Shown in pieces: positions 8,871 to 18,900 of a stretch of 64,000 nt of DNA. The notes beneath the pieces are model-generated. The model was not told the DNA's origin, searched no databases, and was given only the letters and a program-made list of their open reading frames with translations. The DNA lies in the NCBI GenBank assembly GCA_963766365.1, contig CAVXZK010000004.1, forward strand, positions 114,904 to 178,903, in the 5' to 3' direction. Each line of letters starts with the position of its first letter. Position 1 is the stretch's first letter. Made by a program: the position numbers and the translations under genes. This DNA is from JALORV01 sp963766365 (GTDB lineage: Bacteria > Pseudomonadota > Gammaproteobacteria > Burkholderiales > Burkholderiaceae_F).

Positions 8871-11243
8871 TCACCGCCGGATCGCGCGGGCGCGCGTACC
8901 GCGAGTCGAGCGTCCGGCACCAGGTGGTTGTTTGGCAGGCCGCCTCGACTTCCCCGATTGGGTCGAACGCGTGAGTTCCGCTCGCAGCAGTTCTACCATC
9001 GCGCGCTGCTCCGCCGTCGGCTTGAACCCTTCGATGCGCGGGTCGTCCATCAGGCTCTCGACCAGCCGCAACAGGCGGACCCGGTCGTCCCGGGATGCGA
9101 GCAGCTTCGGCAGCGTGGCCAGAGCCTGCTCGGGCGCGTGGCGGACGATGACTTCCTGCTCGCCGCGCAGCTGGCGCCACTCGGCCGGCTCAAGGTCGGG
9201 CATCAGGTCCGCATAGTCCACCATCAGCTCCTTGCGCAGCGCGAGTCGTTCGAGCGGCAAGGGCTCGCCGTGCCGGCCTAGAAGAACGCCGACGCGCACG
9301 GCGGCTGCTGCAAAACCGCCTTCCTCGATCGTGGCCAACGCCTTGTGTACCACTTCCTGGCTCGCGCTGGCGCGCGCCGCGGCCGCGGCGGCGTCGGCCC
9401 GCTGGTCCTCCGACATCGTCACCGCAAACATCGACCCGAAGGTCTGGAAAAACATTGCCTCGCTGGTGGCATCACGCAACGCGCGGTAGCAATCGAGCGT
9501 GGCGCTGATCAGCTCCGACATGGCCTTCTCGGTCTGCCGCGGGAGAGCCTCGCTGTCCAGCGCCGCGCGCTGCTCACGCACCGCCTCGGCCACCGGTCCC
9601 AGCCATGCGAACCACGGATTCGCGTCGGATATTGCCCAGCGCTCGGCGCGCAGCGGGTGCAGCTCGCGCATCAGCTTCGCGCCAGCCTCGTTCGACGTGG
9701 CCTGCACCAGCGGGCGCACGAGCAACTCGTACGCCTTCTGGTTGAAGTCGGACACGCGCTCGACCGCTTCGAACGCCTGCTCGTCCTTGCGCTTGAGCCG
9801 GTTCAGCCGCCTGACGATTTCCTCGAGCCGGCGCTCCTGAAACTCGACTTCGTAGGCCGGCTTGCCGCCCTTGCCGGCGACCTCCTTGATCGCCATGCCA
9901 TACAGGCCCGGCGGCAGCGCCTCGATCGACTTCAGCACCGAGACGATCTGCGCATGCTCCTTCTTCGCCACTGCGCCGGATACGAAGATGCCGAGGTGGC
10001 CGGCGCTCTGGTGCAGCAGGCCGACGATGACCTGGCCGCGTGCCTTGATCTCGTCGGTCGAACCGTAGACGTCGGCGACCCAGTTGAACGCCTGCTGCGG
10101 CGGCGTGATGTTGTCGCCCATCGAGGCGAACAGGATGATCGGCGAGCGGATCTCGCGCAGATCGAACACCTTGCCGGCGCCGGCCGACGTGCCGCCGGTC
10201 CACAGCTTGTTGCCGACGAAGAGGTTCTGCGTGATCCACTCGATCTCCTCGCGGTTCATCAGGTAGAACCCGCCCCACCAGCGCTCGAATTCGAGGAAGC
10301 GCGGCACCTCGGTGTCGACATTCTTGTAGACGTTGTAGTACTTGTCCCAGAACGTGTTGGCAGGGTTCAGGTTCTCGAAGTTCTGCACCAGGTAGGCGCC
10401 ATCGAACAGGCCCGCGCCCATGTCGGACGCGAGCGATGACATCCAGGTGCCGCCGAGCATGCCGCCGGCATAGCGCATCGGGTTGTCGCTCGGTCCGTCG
10501 GCCAGAGCGCCGCCCCAGTACGACATCGGCGCGCCGTTGATGACGATCGGGCCGGTGTCCTCGGGGTGGGCAGCGGCCAGCATCATCGCTGCCCAGCCGC
10601 CCTGGCAGTTGCCGACGATCGCCGGCTTTGGGCTCTTCGGGTGCAGTTCGCGCACGCGTTCGACGAAGCGGCGCTCGGCGGCGCAGACATCGAGGAGCGT
10701 CTGGCCCGGCTCCGGCATCGGGAAGAAGATCACGAAGTAGACCGGATGGCCCTCGCGCAGCGCCACGCCGACCTGCGAGTCGTCCTTGAAGCCGCCGATG
10801 CCCGGCCCGTGGCCGGCGCGCGGGTCGATGATCATGTACGGCCGGCGCTTCGGATCGACCGTGACCCCGGCCGGCGGGACGATCTTCACCAGTGCGTAGT
10901 TGACGGCGCGCTCGAGCGTGCGGCCGTCGAGCACCATCTCGTAGTCGAAATTGAGCACCGGCGGCAACCCGGCGCGCGTGTGCTCGAGGTACTGGTTGCC
11001 GCGCTGGCGCATCGCGTCGAGGAACAGGATGCCGCGCTGCATCGAGTCGATGGCATAGGTGCTCCAGTCGCGCATCACATCGAGTGGCGACGTGACGGAG
11101 GCGACCTCCTGCACGTAGTCGTCTCGGACCTTCTTGACGCGCTCGTCGTAGTGCTCCACCGCCTTGCCCACTCGCGCCTGATAGAGCTGCGCGACCTTGG
11201 CAGAGACGTCCATCGACTTGGCCAGGTTCTTGCCGTTGTCCAT
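8871..11243 (-). CDS. DUF3141 alpha/beta-hydrolase protein
   Basis: This 790-residue protein belongs to the DUF3141 family, related to PHA synthase-type hydrolases. The nucleophile elbow lies in IVGNCQGGWAAM near residues 220-231, with Cys in place of Ser as in PHA synthases. VVNGAPMSYWGG-like and HQSAGHLGIF segments follow, the latter likely with the catalytic His. ATG 11243 is chosen for GAGGAACCT just upstream. The C-terminus is Arg/Pro rich. It is last in the operon pta-like, ackA, fabI, DUF3141, a recurrent proteobacterial arrangement suggesting a role in acyl-CoA, PHA or acetate overflow metabolism; the reaction is not established. Confidence 0.87.
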   Translation of the reverse strand: MDNGKNLAKSMDVSAKVAQLYQARVGKAVEHYDERVKKVRDDYVQEVASVTSPLDVMRDWSTYAIDSMQRGILFLDAMRQRGNQYLEHTRAGLPPVLNFDYEMVLDGRTLERAVNYALVKIVPPAGVTVDPKRRPYMIIDPRAGHGPGIGGFKDDSQVGVALREGHPVYFVIFFPMPEPGQTLLDVCAAERRFVERVRELHPKSPKPAIVGNCQGGWAAMMLAAAHPEDTGPIVINGAPMSYWGGALADGPSDNPMRYAGGMLGGTWMSSLASDMGAGLFDGAYLVQNFENLNPANTFWDKYYNVYKNVDTEVPRFLEFERWWGGFYLMNREEIEWITQNLFVGNKLWTGGTSAGAGKVFDLREIRSPIILFASMGDNITPPQQAFNWVADVYGSTDEIKARGQVIVGLLHQSAGHLGIFVSGAVAKKEHAQIVSVLKSIEALPPGLYGMAIKEVAGKGGKPAYEVEFQERRLEEIVRRLNRLKRKDEQAFEAVERVSDFNQKAYELLVRPLVQATSNEAGAKLMRELHPLRAERWAISDANPWFAWLGPVAEAVREQRAALDSEALPRQTEKAMSELISATLDCYRALRDATSEAMFFQTFGSMFAVTMSEDQRADAAAAAARASASQEVVHKALATIEEGGFAAAAVRVGVLLGRHGEPLPLERLALRKELMVDYADLMPDLEPAEWRQLRGEQEVIVRHAPEQALATLPKLLASRDDRVRLLRLVESLMDDPRIEGFKPTAEQRAMVELLRAELTRSTQSGKSRRPAKQPPGAGRSTRGTRARAIRR

Positions 11244-11275
11244 AGGTTCCTCGTTGGTTCGTCCCGGCGCGATCC

Positions 11276-12058
11276 TCACGCCATGATGTGGACGCCGCCG
11301 TCCACGTAAACGGTCTCACCGCTGATGCGGCGTGCATATGGGGTTGCCAGGTAAGCGCAGGCGAAGCCGACGTCCATGATGTCGACCAGTTCGCCCAGCG
11401 GCGCGCGCTGCGCCGCCTCGGTCAATAGTAGGTCGAAATCCTTCAGTCCCGAGGCCGCGCGCGTCTTCAATGGACCGGGCGACATCGCGTGCACGCGGAT
11501 GCGCTGCGGGCCGAGTTCGTACGCGAGGTAGCGGCACGAGGCTTCAAGCGCGGCCTTCACCGGGCCCATCACGTTGTAGTTCGGCACCACGCGGTTGGCG
11601 CCGTAGTAGCTCATCGCGAACATCGCCCCGCCGTCCTTCATCAGTGGCGCGGCCAGGCGCGCCATGCGGATGAACGAGTGGCACGACACGTCGATCGCCT
11701 TCGCGAAGCCGTCCGCCGAGCAGTTCAGCAGCCCGCCCTGCAGGTCGTCCTTGGGCGCCCACGCGATCGAGTGCACGAGGATGTCGAGCCGTCCCCACGT
11801 GCGCCCGATCGCCTCGAAGACCGCTTCCAGCTGCCCCGGCACGCTGACATCGAGCGGCAGGAAGAGCGGCGACTCCAGCTCGGCCGCAAGCGGCTGCACG
11901 TACGGCAGCGACTTCTCGTTGAGGTAGGTCACCGCGACGTCGGCACCGAGTTCATGGAACGCCTTGGCGCAGCCCCACGCTATCGAATGTTCATTCGCTA
12001 TGCCGACCACGAGCGCCTTGCTGCCGCTCAATACCGGCTGCGGAACCTGCAACGTCAT
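11276..12058 (-). CDS. fabI: Enoyl-[acyl-carrier-protein] reductase (NADH) FabI
   Basis: This 260-residue SDR-fold enzyme reduces enoyl-ACP in the last step of each fatty-acid elongation cycle. Landmarks are the nucleotide loop VVGIANEHSIAWGCAKAF near residues 17-34, SIAWAPKDDLQGG, the catalytic motif SYYGANRVVPNYNVMGPVKAAL with the Tyr-x6-Lys pair, and the C-terminal GGVHIMA. Length matches the family. It starts 13 bases after ackA and ends 32 bases before the DUF3141 start. The link with the acetate-kinase genes suggests this copy may serve a dedicated acyl pathway; whether the genome has another FabI cannot be told here. Confidence 0.93.
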   Translation of the reverse strand: MTLQVPQPVLSGSKALVVGIANEHSIAWGCAKAFHELGADVAVTYLNEKSLPYVQPLAAELESPLFLPLDVSVPGQLEAVFEAIGRTWGRLDILVHSIAWAPKDDLQGGLLNCSADGFAKAIDVSCHSFIRMARLAAPLMKDGGAMFAMSYYGANRVVPNYNVMGPVKAALEASCRYLAYELGPQRIRVHAMSPGPLKTRAASGLKDFDLLLTEAAQRAPLGELVDIMDVGFACAYLATPYARRISGETVYVDGGVHIMA

Positions 12059-12071
12059 GGGTGTCGCTCCA

Positions 12072-13256
12072 TCAGCGCGCCAGCATCCTCTCGGTGTGGC
12101 GCGCGATCATCAGTTCTTCGTTGGTCGGGATCGTCCAGGCAGCGACGCGGCTCGCGGCGGTGCTGATGCGCGGGCCGCCCGACTGATTCGACGCCGCGTC
12201 CAGGTCCACGCCCAGCCATGCCGCTTCCTTGCCTATCCGCGCGCGGATTTCCGCCGAGTTCTCGCCAACGCCAGCAGTGAATACGATGGCGTCGAGGCCG
12301 CCCAGCGCGGCAGCGAGTGAGCCCAGTTCCCTGGTGATCCGGTAGACAAAGAGATCGACCGCAAGTTTCGCGCGCGGTTCGGTGCTGGCCAGCAGCGTGC
12401 GCATGTCGCTGGCGATACCCGAGACGCCGAGCAGGCCGGACTGCTGATACAGCAACTTTTCGATTGCCCGCGCATCCATGCCGCGCTCGTCCATCAGGTA
12501 GAGCACGACACCCGGATCGAGGTTGCCGGTACGCGTGCCCATCGGTAGTCCGTCGACGGCGGTGAAGCCCATCGTCGACGCGACGCTGCGGCTGCCTTGA
12601 AGTGCGCACATGCTGGCGCCGTTACCCAGGTGCAGTACGACGGTGCGGCCCTGCGCGGCCTTTGTGTCGACGTCCGGTAGCACCGAGGCAATGTACTCAT
12701 AGCTCAGTCCATGGAAGCCGTAGCGCCGTACGCCGGCCTCGTGCATTTCATGGGGCAGAGCGAACATCTGCGCAATCTCGGGATTGGTGCGGTGAAAGGC
12801 TGTGTCGAAGCATGCGACCTGGGCCACGTTGGGTGCGCGCTGCATCACCGCGCGGATCGCCGCCAGGTTATGCGGCTGGTGCAGCGGCGCCAGCGGTACG
12901 AACTTGTCGAGCGCGGCGAGCACCGCTGTGTCGACGCGCACCGGCTGCGTGTAAGCCAGGCCGCCATGGACAACGCGATGTCCGACGCCCACCAGTTGTG
13001 CGCCGTGCGAGCGCTCACGCAGGAACTCGAACAGGTGCGCGAGCGCCCCGTCATGGCCGAGCTTCGTCCCGGCTGGCCAGGACTTCTCGCTGAGCGTGGC
13101 GCCTGCAGCGTCCTTCGCAATGAAGTGCGGTTCGCTGAACAGTGCCTCGATCTGGCCGCGCAGGCGCAGCTGGAGCGCGCCCCCGTCGTGGAAAAACACC
13201 GAGAACTTGACGCTCGATGAGCCAGCGTTGAGGACGACGATGGCCTGGTCTGCCAT
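12072..13256 (-). CDS. ackA: Acetate kinase
   Basis: This 394-residue member of the ASKHA kinase superfamily interconverts acetyl phosphate plus ADP and acetate plus ATP. The family signatures VLNAGSSSVKFSVF near residues 6-19 and YGFHGLSYEYIA are present, as are LGNGASMCAL, GFTAVDGLPMGTRTGNLDPG and FTAGVGENSAEIR. ATG 13256 is the conserved start; the reading frame stays open upstream inside the preceding gene. It follows the phosphotransacetylase-like gene by 8 bases, so the two should be co-transcribed and coupled. Confidence 0.94.
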   Translation of the reverse strand: MADQAIVVLNAGSSSVKFSVFFHDGGALQLRLRGQIEALFSEPHFIAKDAAGATLSEKSWPAGTKLGHDGALAHLFEFLRERSHGAQLVGVGHRVVHGGLAYTQPVRVDTAVLAALDKFVPLAPLHQPHNLAAIRAVMQRAPNVAQVACFDTAFHRTNPEIAQMFALPHEMHEAGVRRYGFHGLSYEYIASVLPDVDTKAAQGRTVVLHLGNGASMCALQGSRSVASTMGFTAVDGLPMGTRTGNLDPGVVLYLMDERGMDARAIEKLLYQQSGLLGVSGIASDMRTLLASTEPRAKLAVDLFVYRITRELGSLAAALGGLDAIVFTAGVGENSAEIRARIGKEAAWLGVDLDAASNQSGGPRISTAASRVAAWTIPTNEELMIARHTERMLAR

Positions 13257-13264
13257 GGTTGCAC

Positions 13265-14206
13265 TCAGCTCACGGCCTTCTTCAGCGACTCGCGCCGGGC
13301 GTAGGCGACCAGCACGGCGACGGCGCATGACGCGAGCCGCGTCACTTCGGAGTCTGCGCGGCTGGTCAGGATGATCGGCACGCGCGCGCCGAGCACGATG
13401 CCGGCGGCATCGGCCCCGGCGAGGAAAGACAGGCTCTTGGCCAGCATGTTGCCGGCCTCTAGATCCGGCACGATCAGCACGTTGGCGCGGCCGGCGACCG
13501 GCGAATCGATCTTCTTGATCGCCGCCGCGGTCAGGCTGATCGCGTTGTCGAGCGCCAGCGGACCGTCGAGCACCGCACCGGTGATCTGCTTGCGGTCGGC
13601 CATCTTGCACAGTGCCGCCGCCTCGACCGTCGATGGCACCTTCGGATTGACCGTTTCCATCGCCGACAGGATCGCGACGCGCACTTCGGCAAATTGCAGC
13701 GCGTGCGCGAGGTCGATCGCGTTCTGCACGATGTCGACCTTGTCCTCCAGTGTCGGCATGATGTTCACCGCCGCGTCGGAAATGATCAGCGGGTCCTCGT
13801 AGGCCGGGACATCCATCACGAAGCAGTGGCTGACGCGGCGCGATGTGCGCAGGCCATTGTCACGGCGCACGACCGCGGCCATCAGCTCGTCGGTGTGCAG
13901 GCTGCCCTTCATGATCGCTTCGGCCTGGCCGCTGAGCACCAGCTCGACGGCCTTGTCGGCGGCAGCATGGCTGTGCGGCACGTCGACGATCGGATATCCA
14001 GAGATGTCGACCCCTGCCTTGCGAGCCGCCTCGCGGATCCGCTCCTGCGGGCCGACCAGGATGGGCGTGATCAGGTTGAGGCGGGCGGCGCCGATCGCAC
14101 CTTCGATGGCGGCCTCGTCACAGGGGTGGACGACCGCGGTCGGCATCGGTGGCAAGCCGCGGCAGGCGTCGAGCAGGCGTTGGTATTTGGCGTGGCTGTT
14201 GTTCAT
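13265..14206 (-). CDS. Phosphate acetyl/butyryltransferase-family enzyme
   Basis: This 313-residue PTA/PTB-fold protein has PTAVVHPCDEAAIEGAIGAA, LITPILVGP, IMKGSLHTDELM, AVNIMPTLEDKVDIVQNAI, GPLALDNAIS and VLIVPDLEAGNMLAKSLSFLAG. It should move an acyl group between CoA and phosphate and, with the adjacent acetate kinase, make ATP from acyl-CoA. This short form resembles the phosphotransacetylase moiety of proteins often annotated as bifunctional enoyl-CoA hydratase/phosphate acetyltransferase; no hydratase domain is present here. ATG 14206 is preferred; in-frame ATGs at 14245 and upstream lack better ribosome sites. It is the first gene of the operon. Confidence 0.86.
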   Translation of the reverse strand: MNNSHAKYQRLLDACRGLPPMPTAVVHPCDEAAIEGAIGAARLNLITPILVGPQERIREAARKAGVDISGYPIVDVPHSHAAADKAVELVLSGQAEAIMKGSLHTDELMAAVVRRDNGLRTSRRVSHCFVMDVPAYEDPLIISDAAVNIMPTLEDKVDIVQNAIDLAHALQFAEVRVAILSAMETVNPKVPSTVEAAALCKMADRKQITGAVLDGPLALDNAISLTAAAIKKIDSPVAGRANVLIVPDLEAGNMLAKSLSFLAGADAAGIVLGARVPIILTSRADSEVTRLASCAVAVLVAYARRESLKKAVS

Positions 14207-14458
14207 TGGAGAGGGGCGGAGGGTCCCAAGAGTGAAATGCTGCATTGCAACTATAGTCACTTTGCGATGCCGCGGCATGCGTTGGGCGCAGCGGGTTGAC
14301 GCGCCTCAAACGACGGGGCGCCAGAAGGTAACCCGCGTGTGCATCAGGGTCTGCGCCTGCGCGGCCGGAACGGACGGGTGGAGATATAGTCGGCGCTCGA
14401 AAGTGCGTCCAAGAACGAGATCAGAGCAGGCGACGCCGCGGGCGTTGGGGGGAAGGCG

Positions 14459-15976
14459 ATGACGCGTTGCCGGCGAATGGCGTACTGGGTGCTCGGTGGC
14501 ACTGCCTTGCTGTCATTGCTCGCGGGATGCGGTCGCGGTGCGCCGTCGCCTCCTGCGCGGCCCACGCCTGACGTGACGACCGTCGTGGCCACGCCGCGCG
14601 ATATTCCGATGACCTTCGAGTACCTGGCGCAGACCCAGAGTTCGCAATCGGTCAACATCCAGGCGCGCGTCAGCGGCTTCCTCGACAAGCGCGTCTACAC
14701 GGAAGGTGACGTGGTGCGCGCCGGCCAGGTCCTGTTCCTGATGGACCCCAAGCCGCTGCAGGCCCAGGTCGACGCGGCGCAGGCGCAGCTCAACAACGTG
14801 CAGGCTGCACTCGACGTCGCGAAATTCAACCTCGACCGCATCAAGCCGCTGTCAGAGCAGAACGCGATGTCGCAGAAGGACCTCGACGACGCCAACGGCC
14901 AGTACCTGTCGTCGAAGGCGAACGTCGACCAGGCGCGCGCCAACCTGGAAGCCGCGAAGCTGAACCTGTCGTACGCGACGATCACGTCGCCGATCACCGG
15001 TGTCACCGGCAATGCCGTCGTGGCGGACGGCACCTACGTCAGTACATCGAACAGCCAGTTGACGACGGTCGCGGCGCTGTCGCCGATGTGGGTGACGTTC
15101 AGCCTCTCGGAAGCGGAGGCACTGCGTTATCGTGAGGACATCGAGCGTGGAACGCTGAAGCGCCCGCCGGGGGGCCAGTACACGGTCGAGGTCGTGCTGG
15201 CCGACGGCACGCTGTTCCCCGAGACCGGGCGCATCACGTTCGCCGACCCCGGCTTCAACAGCCAGACCGGCACCTTCAGCGTGCGCGTGCAGGTCGCCAA
15301 TCCGCAGGGCCTGCTGCGGCCCTACCAGTTCGTGCGCGTCCGGCTCAAGGGCGCTTCGCGTCCGAACGCACAGGCGGTGCCGTTGCGCGCCGTGCAGCAG
15401 GGGCCGAAGGGCCATTTCGTCTGGGTGGTCGGCAAGGACAACAAGGTCGACATGCGCCCGGTGACCGTGGGCGCGTGGATCGGCGACGACTGGCTCATCA
15501 CCGGCGGGCTGGATCCGAACAGTGTCGTCGTCGTCGACGGCGCACTGACGTTGACGGCGGGCGCCACGGTGAAGCCGCAGCCGCTGGCGGCGACCACGAC
15601 GGCTGCCGCAGCCGCCGGCGCCGCGGTGCCGCCCAGCTTGCCGGCGGAGCCGAAACACGCGGTGCTGCCAGCGCGCATCTACTTTGCCAGCGGCTCGGCC
15701 GCGCTCGACGCCAACGCCCGTGAGGCGCTGCGCAGCATCGCGAACGGGCTGACCGGGATTCCCTACGTTGTTGACATCACCGGTTACGTCGACGCGCAGG
15801 GTTCGGCGACGAAGAACCGCGCGCTGGCTGAGCAGAGGGCCCGGGCCGTGCGCGATGCACTCACGGCGACCGGCGTCCCTGTCGATCGCCTGCGGCTCGC
15901 GCCACCTGCCAACCTCGTTGGTCACAACGACGCGGCGCAGGCGCGCCGCGTCGACATCTCGCTCTCAGCGCGCTGA
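14459..15976 (+). CDS. RND efflux periplasmic adaptor fused to a C-terminal OmpA-like domain
   Basis: This 505-residue lipoprotein (lipobox LLAGC|GR) is a membrane-fusion protein of the AcrA/MexA type. A lipoyl half-domain (VNIQARVSGFLDKRVYTEGD, near residues 63-82) precedes a coiled-coil hairpin (residues about 95-165), then the second lipoyl half (YATITSPITGVTGN) and beta-barrel and membrane-proximal domains to about residue 375. An Ala-rich linker (376-400) leads to an OmpA-like domain (405-505) with IYFASGSAALD, ITGYVDAQGS and LAEQRARAVRDAL. The conserved Asp and Arg used to bind diaminopimelate in OmpA domains are both visible. Standard adaptors stop near residue 380-400. The start of the pump gene overlaps the stop. 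Confidence 0.9.
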   Translation: MTRCRRMAYWVLGGTALLSLLAGCGRGAPSPPARPTPDVTTVVATPRDIPMTFEYLAQTQSSQSVNIQARVSGFLDKRVYTEGDVVRAGQVLFLMDPKPLQAQVDAAQAQLNNVQAALDVAKFNLDRIKPLSEQNAMSQKDLDDANGQYLSSKANVDQARANLEAAKLNLSYATITSPITGVTGNAVVADGTYVSTSNSQLTTVAALSPMWVTFSLSEAEALRYREDIERGTLKRPPGGQYTVEVVLADGTLFPETGRITFADPGFNSQTGTFSVRVQVANPQGLLRPYQFVRVRLKGASRPNAQAVPLRAVQQGPKGHFVWVVGKDNKVDMRPVTVGAWIGDDWLITGGLDPNSVVVVDGALTLTAGATVKPQPLAATTTAAAAAGAAVPPSLPAEPKHAVLPARIYFASGSAALDANAREALRSIANGLTGIPYVVDITGYVDAQGSATKNRALAEQRARAVRDALTATGVPVDRLRLAPPANLVGHNDAAQARRVDISLSAR

Positions 15977-18900
15977 TGTTTTCCCGCTTCTTCATCGAGC
16001 GGCCGGTGTTCGCGGCGGTCGTCTCGATCATCATCTCGCTGGCCGGCCTGGTGGCGATGCGCGCACTGCCGATCGAGCAGTACCCGACGATCATGCCGGT
16101 GCAGGTGACGGTCAATACGATGTACGCCGGCGCCGATTCGCAGACGGTCGCCGAGTCGGTCGCGGCGCCGATCGAAGCGCAGATCAACGGCGTCGACAAC
16201 ATGCTGTACATGACGTCGAGCAGCGCATCCACGGGCCAGCTGACGCTGACGGTGTTCTTCTCGCTCGACACCGACCCCGACATCGCGCAGGTCCAGGTGC
16301 AGAACCGCGTGAACCTCGCGCTGCCGCAGCTTCCCGATGCGGTTACGCAGAACGGCGTGCAGGTCCAGAAGAAGTCGTCCTCGATCATGATGCTGATCGC
16401 GGTCAAGGGCCCGGCAGAGCGCTACAGCGCGGATTACATCGCCAATTACGCCAATGTCTACGTGCTCGACACGCTGAAGCGCGTGCCGGGCGCCGGCCAG
16501 GCGCAGATCCTGGGCGTGCCGGACCAGGCGATGCGCATCTGGATGAATCCCGATCGCATGGCCTCCCTCGGGGTCACCACCAGCGACATCCAGCAGGCGG
16601 TGCAGGCGCAGAACGCACTTTTCAGCGCCGGACAAATCGGCCAGCAGCCGACGCAGCATCCGGTCGAACTGAGCTTTCCGGTGGTGATGCAGCGACCCTA
16701 CACCGACCCGGCGCAGTACGACAACATCATCCTGCGGGCCGCGAGCAGCGGCAGCGCGATCGTGCGGCTGAAGGATGTAGCGCGTGCGGAGGTCGGCCTC
16801 AAGAGTTATGTCGTCGAGTCCAGGCTCAATGGCGTGCCCGCGACCTATATCGCCGTCTACCAGCAGTCCGGGGCCAATGCGCTGGAGGTGTCCAATGGCG
16901 TGCGCGCTGCGCTGGAGAAGGCCAAGGGCACGTTCCCGCCGGGCATCGAAGCGGTGATCGCGCTCGACACGACCGACTTCGTGCGGCTGTCGATCAAGGA
17001 AGTGATCAAGACGCTGTTCGAAGCCATCGTTCTGGTGGTGCTGGTCGTCTATCTCTTCCTGCAAAGCTTCCGCGCGACCTTCATCTGCATCATCGCGGTG
17101 TTCGTGGCCCTGGTGGGCGCCTTCAGCGGCATGTATGCGCTCGGCTTTTCGCTCAACCTGCTGACGCTCTTCGGGCTCATATTGGCGATCGGCATGGTGA
17201 TCGACGACGCGATCGTCGTCGTCGAGAACGTCGATCGCAACATGCACGAGCACGGATTGTCGCCGCGGGACGCAGCGATCCGCTCGATGGAGGAAGTCTC
17301 CGGTCCTGTGGTGGCGGTGGTGCTGGTGCTGTGCGCGGTGTTCATTCCCGCGGCGTTCCTGCCGGGCACCACCGGCCAGCTCTACAAGCAGTTCGCGATC
17401 ACGATCGCCGTCTCCGTCACGATTTCCGGCTTCGTCGCGCTGACCCTGACCCCGGCGATGTGCGCGGTGATGCTCAGAAAGGAGGAGCCGAAGACCCGTG
17501 GATTCTTCGGCTGGTTCAACCGCCAGTTCCAGAAGCTCACCGACGCCTACGGCCGGCTCGTGATGCTGACGATCCGGCGCGCCGGCATCGCGCTGGCGCT
17601 GCTGGTGCTGTTCATCGGCGCGATCGTGGCGCTGTTCAGGACGACGCCGACGAGCTTCGTTCCTCTGGAAGACCAGGGTTACGTGCTGGCCGCGATCATC
17701 ATGCCGGACGCGGCGAGCCTGGACCGTACCGTGAAAGTGGGCGACGAGGTCGACAAGCTTTTCGGGGGGACGCCGGGCGTGCTGAACCGCAGTGTCATCA
17801 ACGGTTATTCAATCATCGACCAGGGGTTCAAGACGAACTCCTCGACGCTCTTCGTCACGCTGAAGGACTTCGAAGAGCGCTACAAGTCGATCGCCAATGC
17901 GAAGCTGGAGAATCCGCGCACGATCCTGATCGATGTGTACAAGAAGTCGTTCGGCATCAACGAGGCGCTGGTGCTGCCGATCGCGCCGCCGGCGATTCCG
18001 GGCATTGGCACGACCGGGGGATTCGAGTTCTGGATCCAGTCGACCGGAGGCGGCGACCCGGCGCAGCTCGACGCGCTGACGCAGGAGTTCCTGAAGGCGG
18101 CGAAGGCGCGGCCTGAATTGACCGGTCTCAATACGACGTTCCGCGCCAGTACACGGCAGCTGAGGGTCGATGTCGACCGCGACAAGGCGATGCTGCTCGG
18201 CGTGCAGGTGCAGGACGTCTACAACGCGATCCAGGCGCAGTTCGGTTCGCTGATCGTCAGCCAGTTCAACCAGTTCAACCGCTCGTGGTTCGTGATCCTG
18301 CAGTCGGATGCCCGCTACCGGCTCACCCCCGAGGACATTTCCAAGCTGTATACGCGCAACCAGCATGGCCAGATGGTGCCGCTGACTGCCCTGGTGAAGA
18401 CGACGTATGTCACCGGTCCTGACCTGATGCCGCACTTCAACGGGCTGCCGGCGGCGAAGATCATCGGCAGCCAGGCGCCCGGATTCAGTTCCGGCCAGGC
18501 GATCGCGGCGATGGAGGAGGTTGGCCAGAAGGTGTTGCCGGCCGGTTATCAGTTCGCGTGGTCGGGACTGTCGTACGACGAGAAGCGCGCCGGCGGCACG
18601 TCGACGGTCGCCTTCATGTTCGGCCTCATCTTCGTTTTCCTCGTGCTCGCGGCGCAGTACGAGTCCTGGACCCTGCCGGGCGCGGTCATGACGGCGGTGC
18701 CGTTCGGCGTGCTCGGCGCGCTGGTGTTCAACTGGATGCGCGGGCTCGACAACGATGTGTACTTCCAGATCGGCCTTCTGGTGCTGATCGGACTTGGGGC
18801 GAAGAACGCGGTGCTGCGCGTATCGGCGGCGGTCGAACTGCGGCAGGAAGGCAAGTCGATCATCGACGCCACGATGCTGGCCGGCGAAAGGCGGCTGCGT

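Noticed and set aside
15922..17253. Minus-strand open frame of 443 codons opposite the RND pump gene
   Set aside because: Composition is His/Asp/Arg rich and it is antisense to a clear AcrB-type gene.
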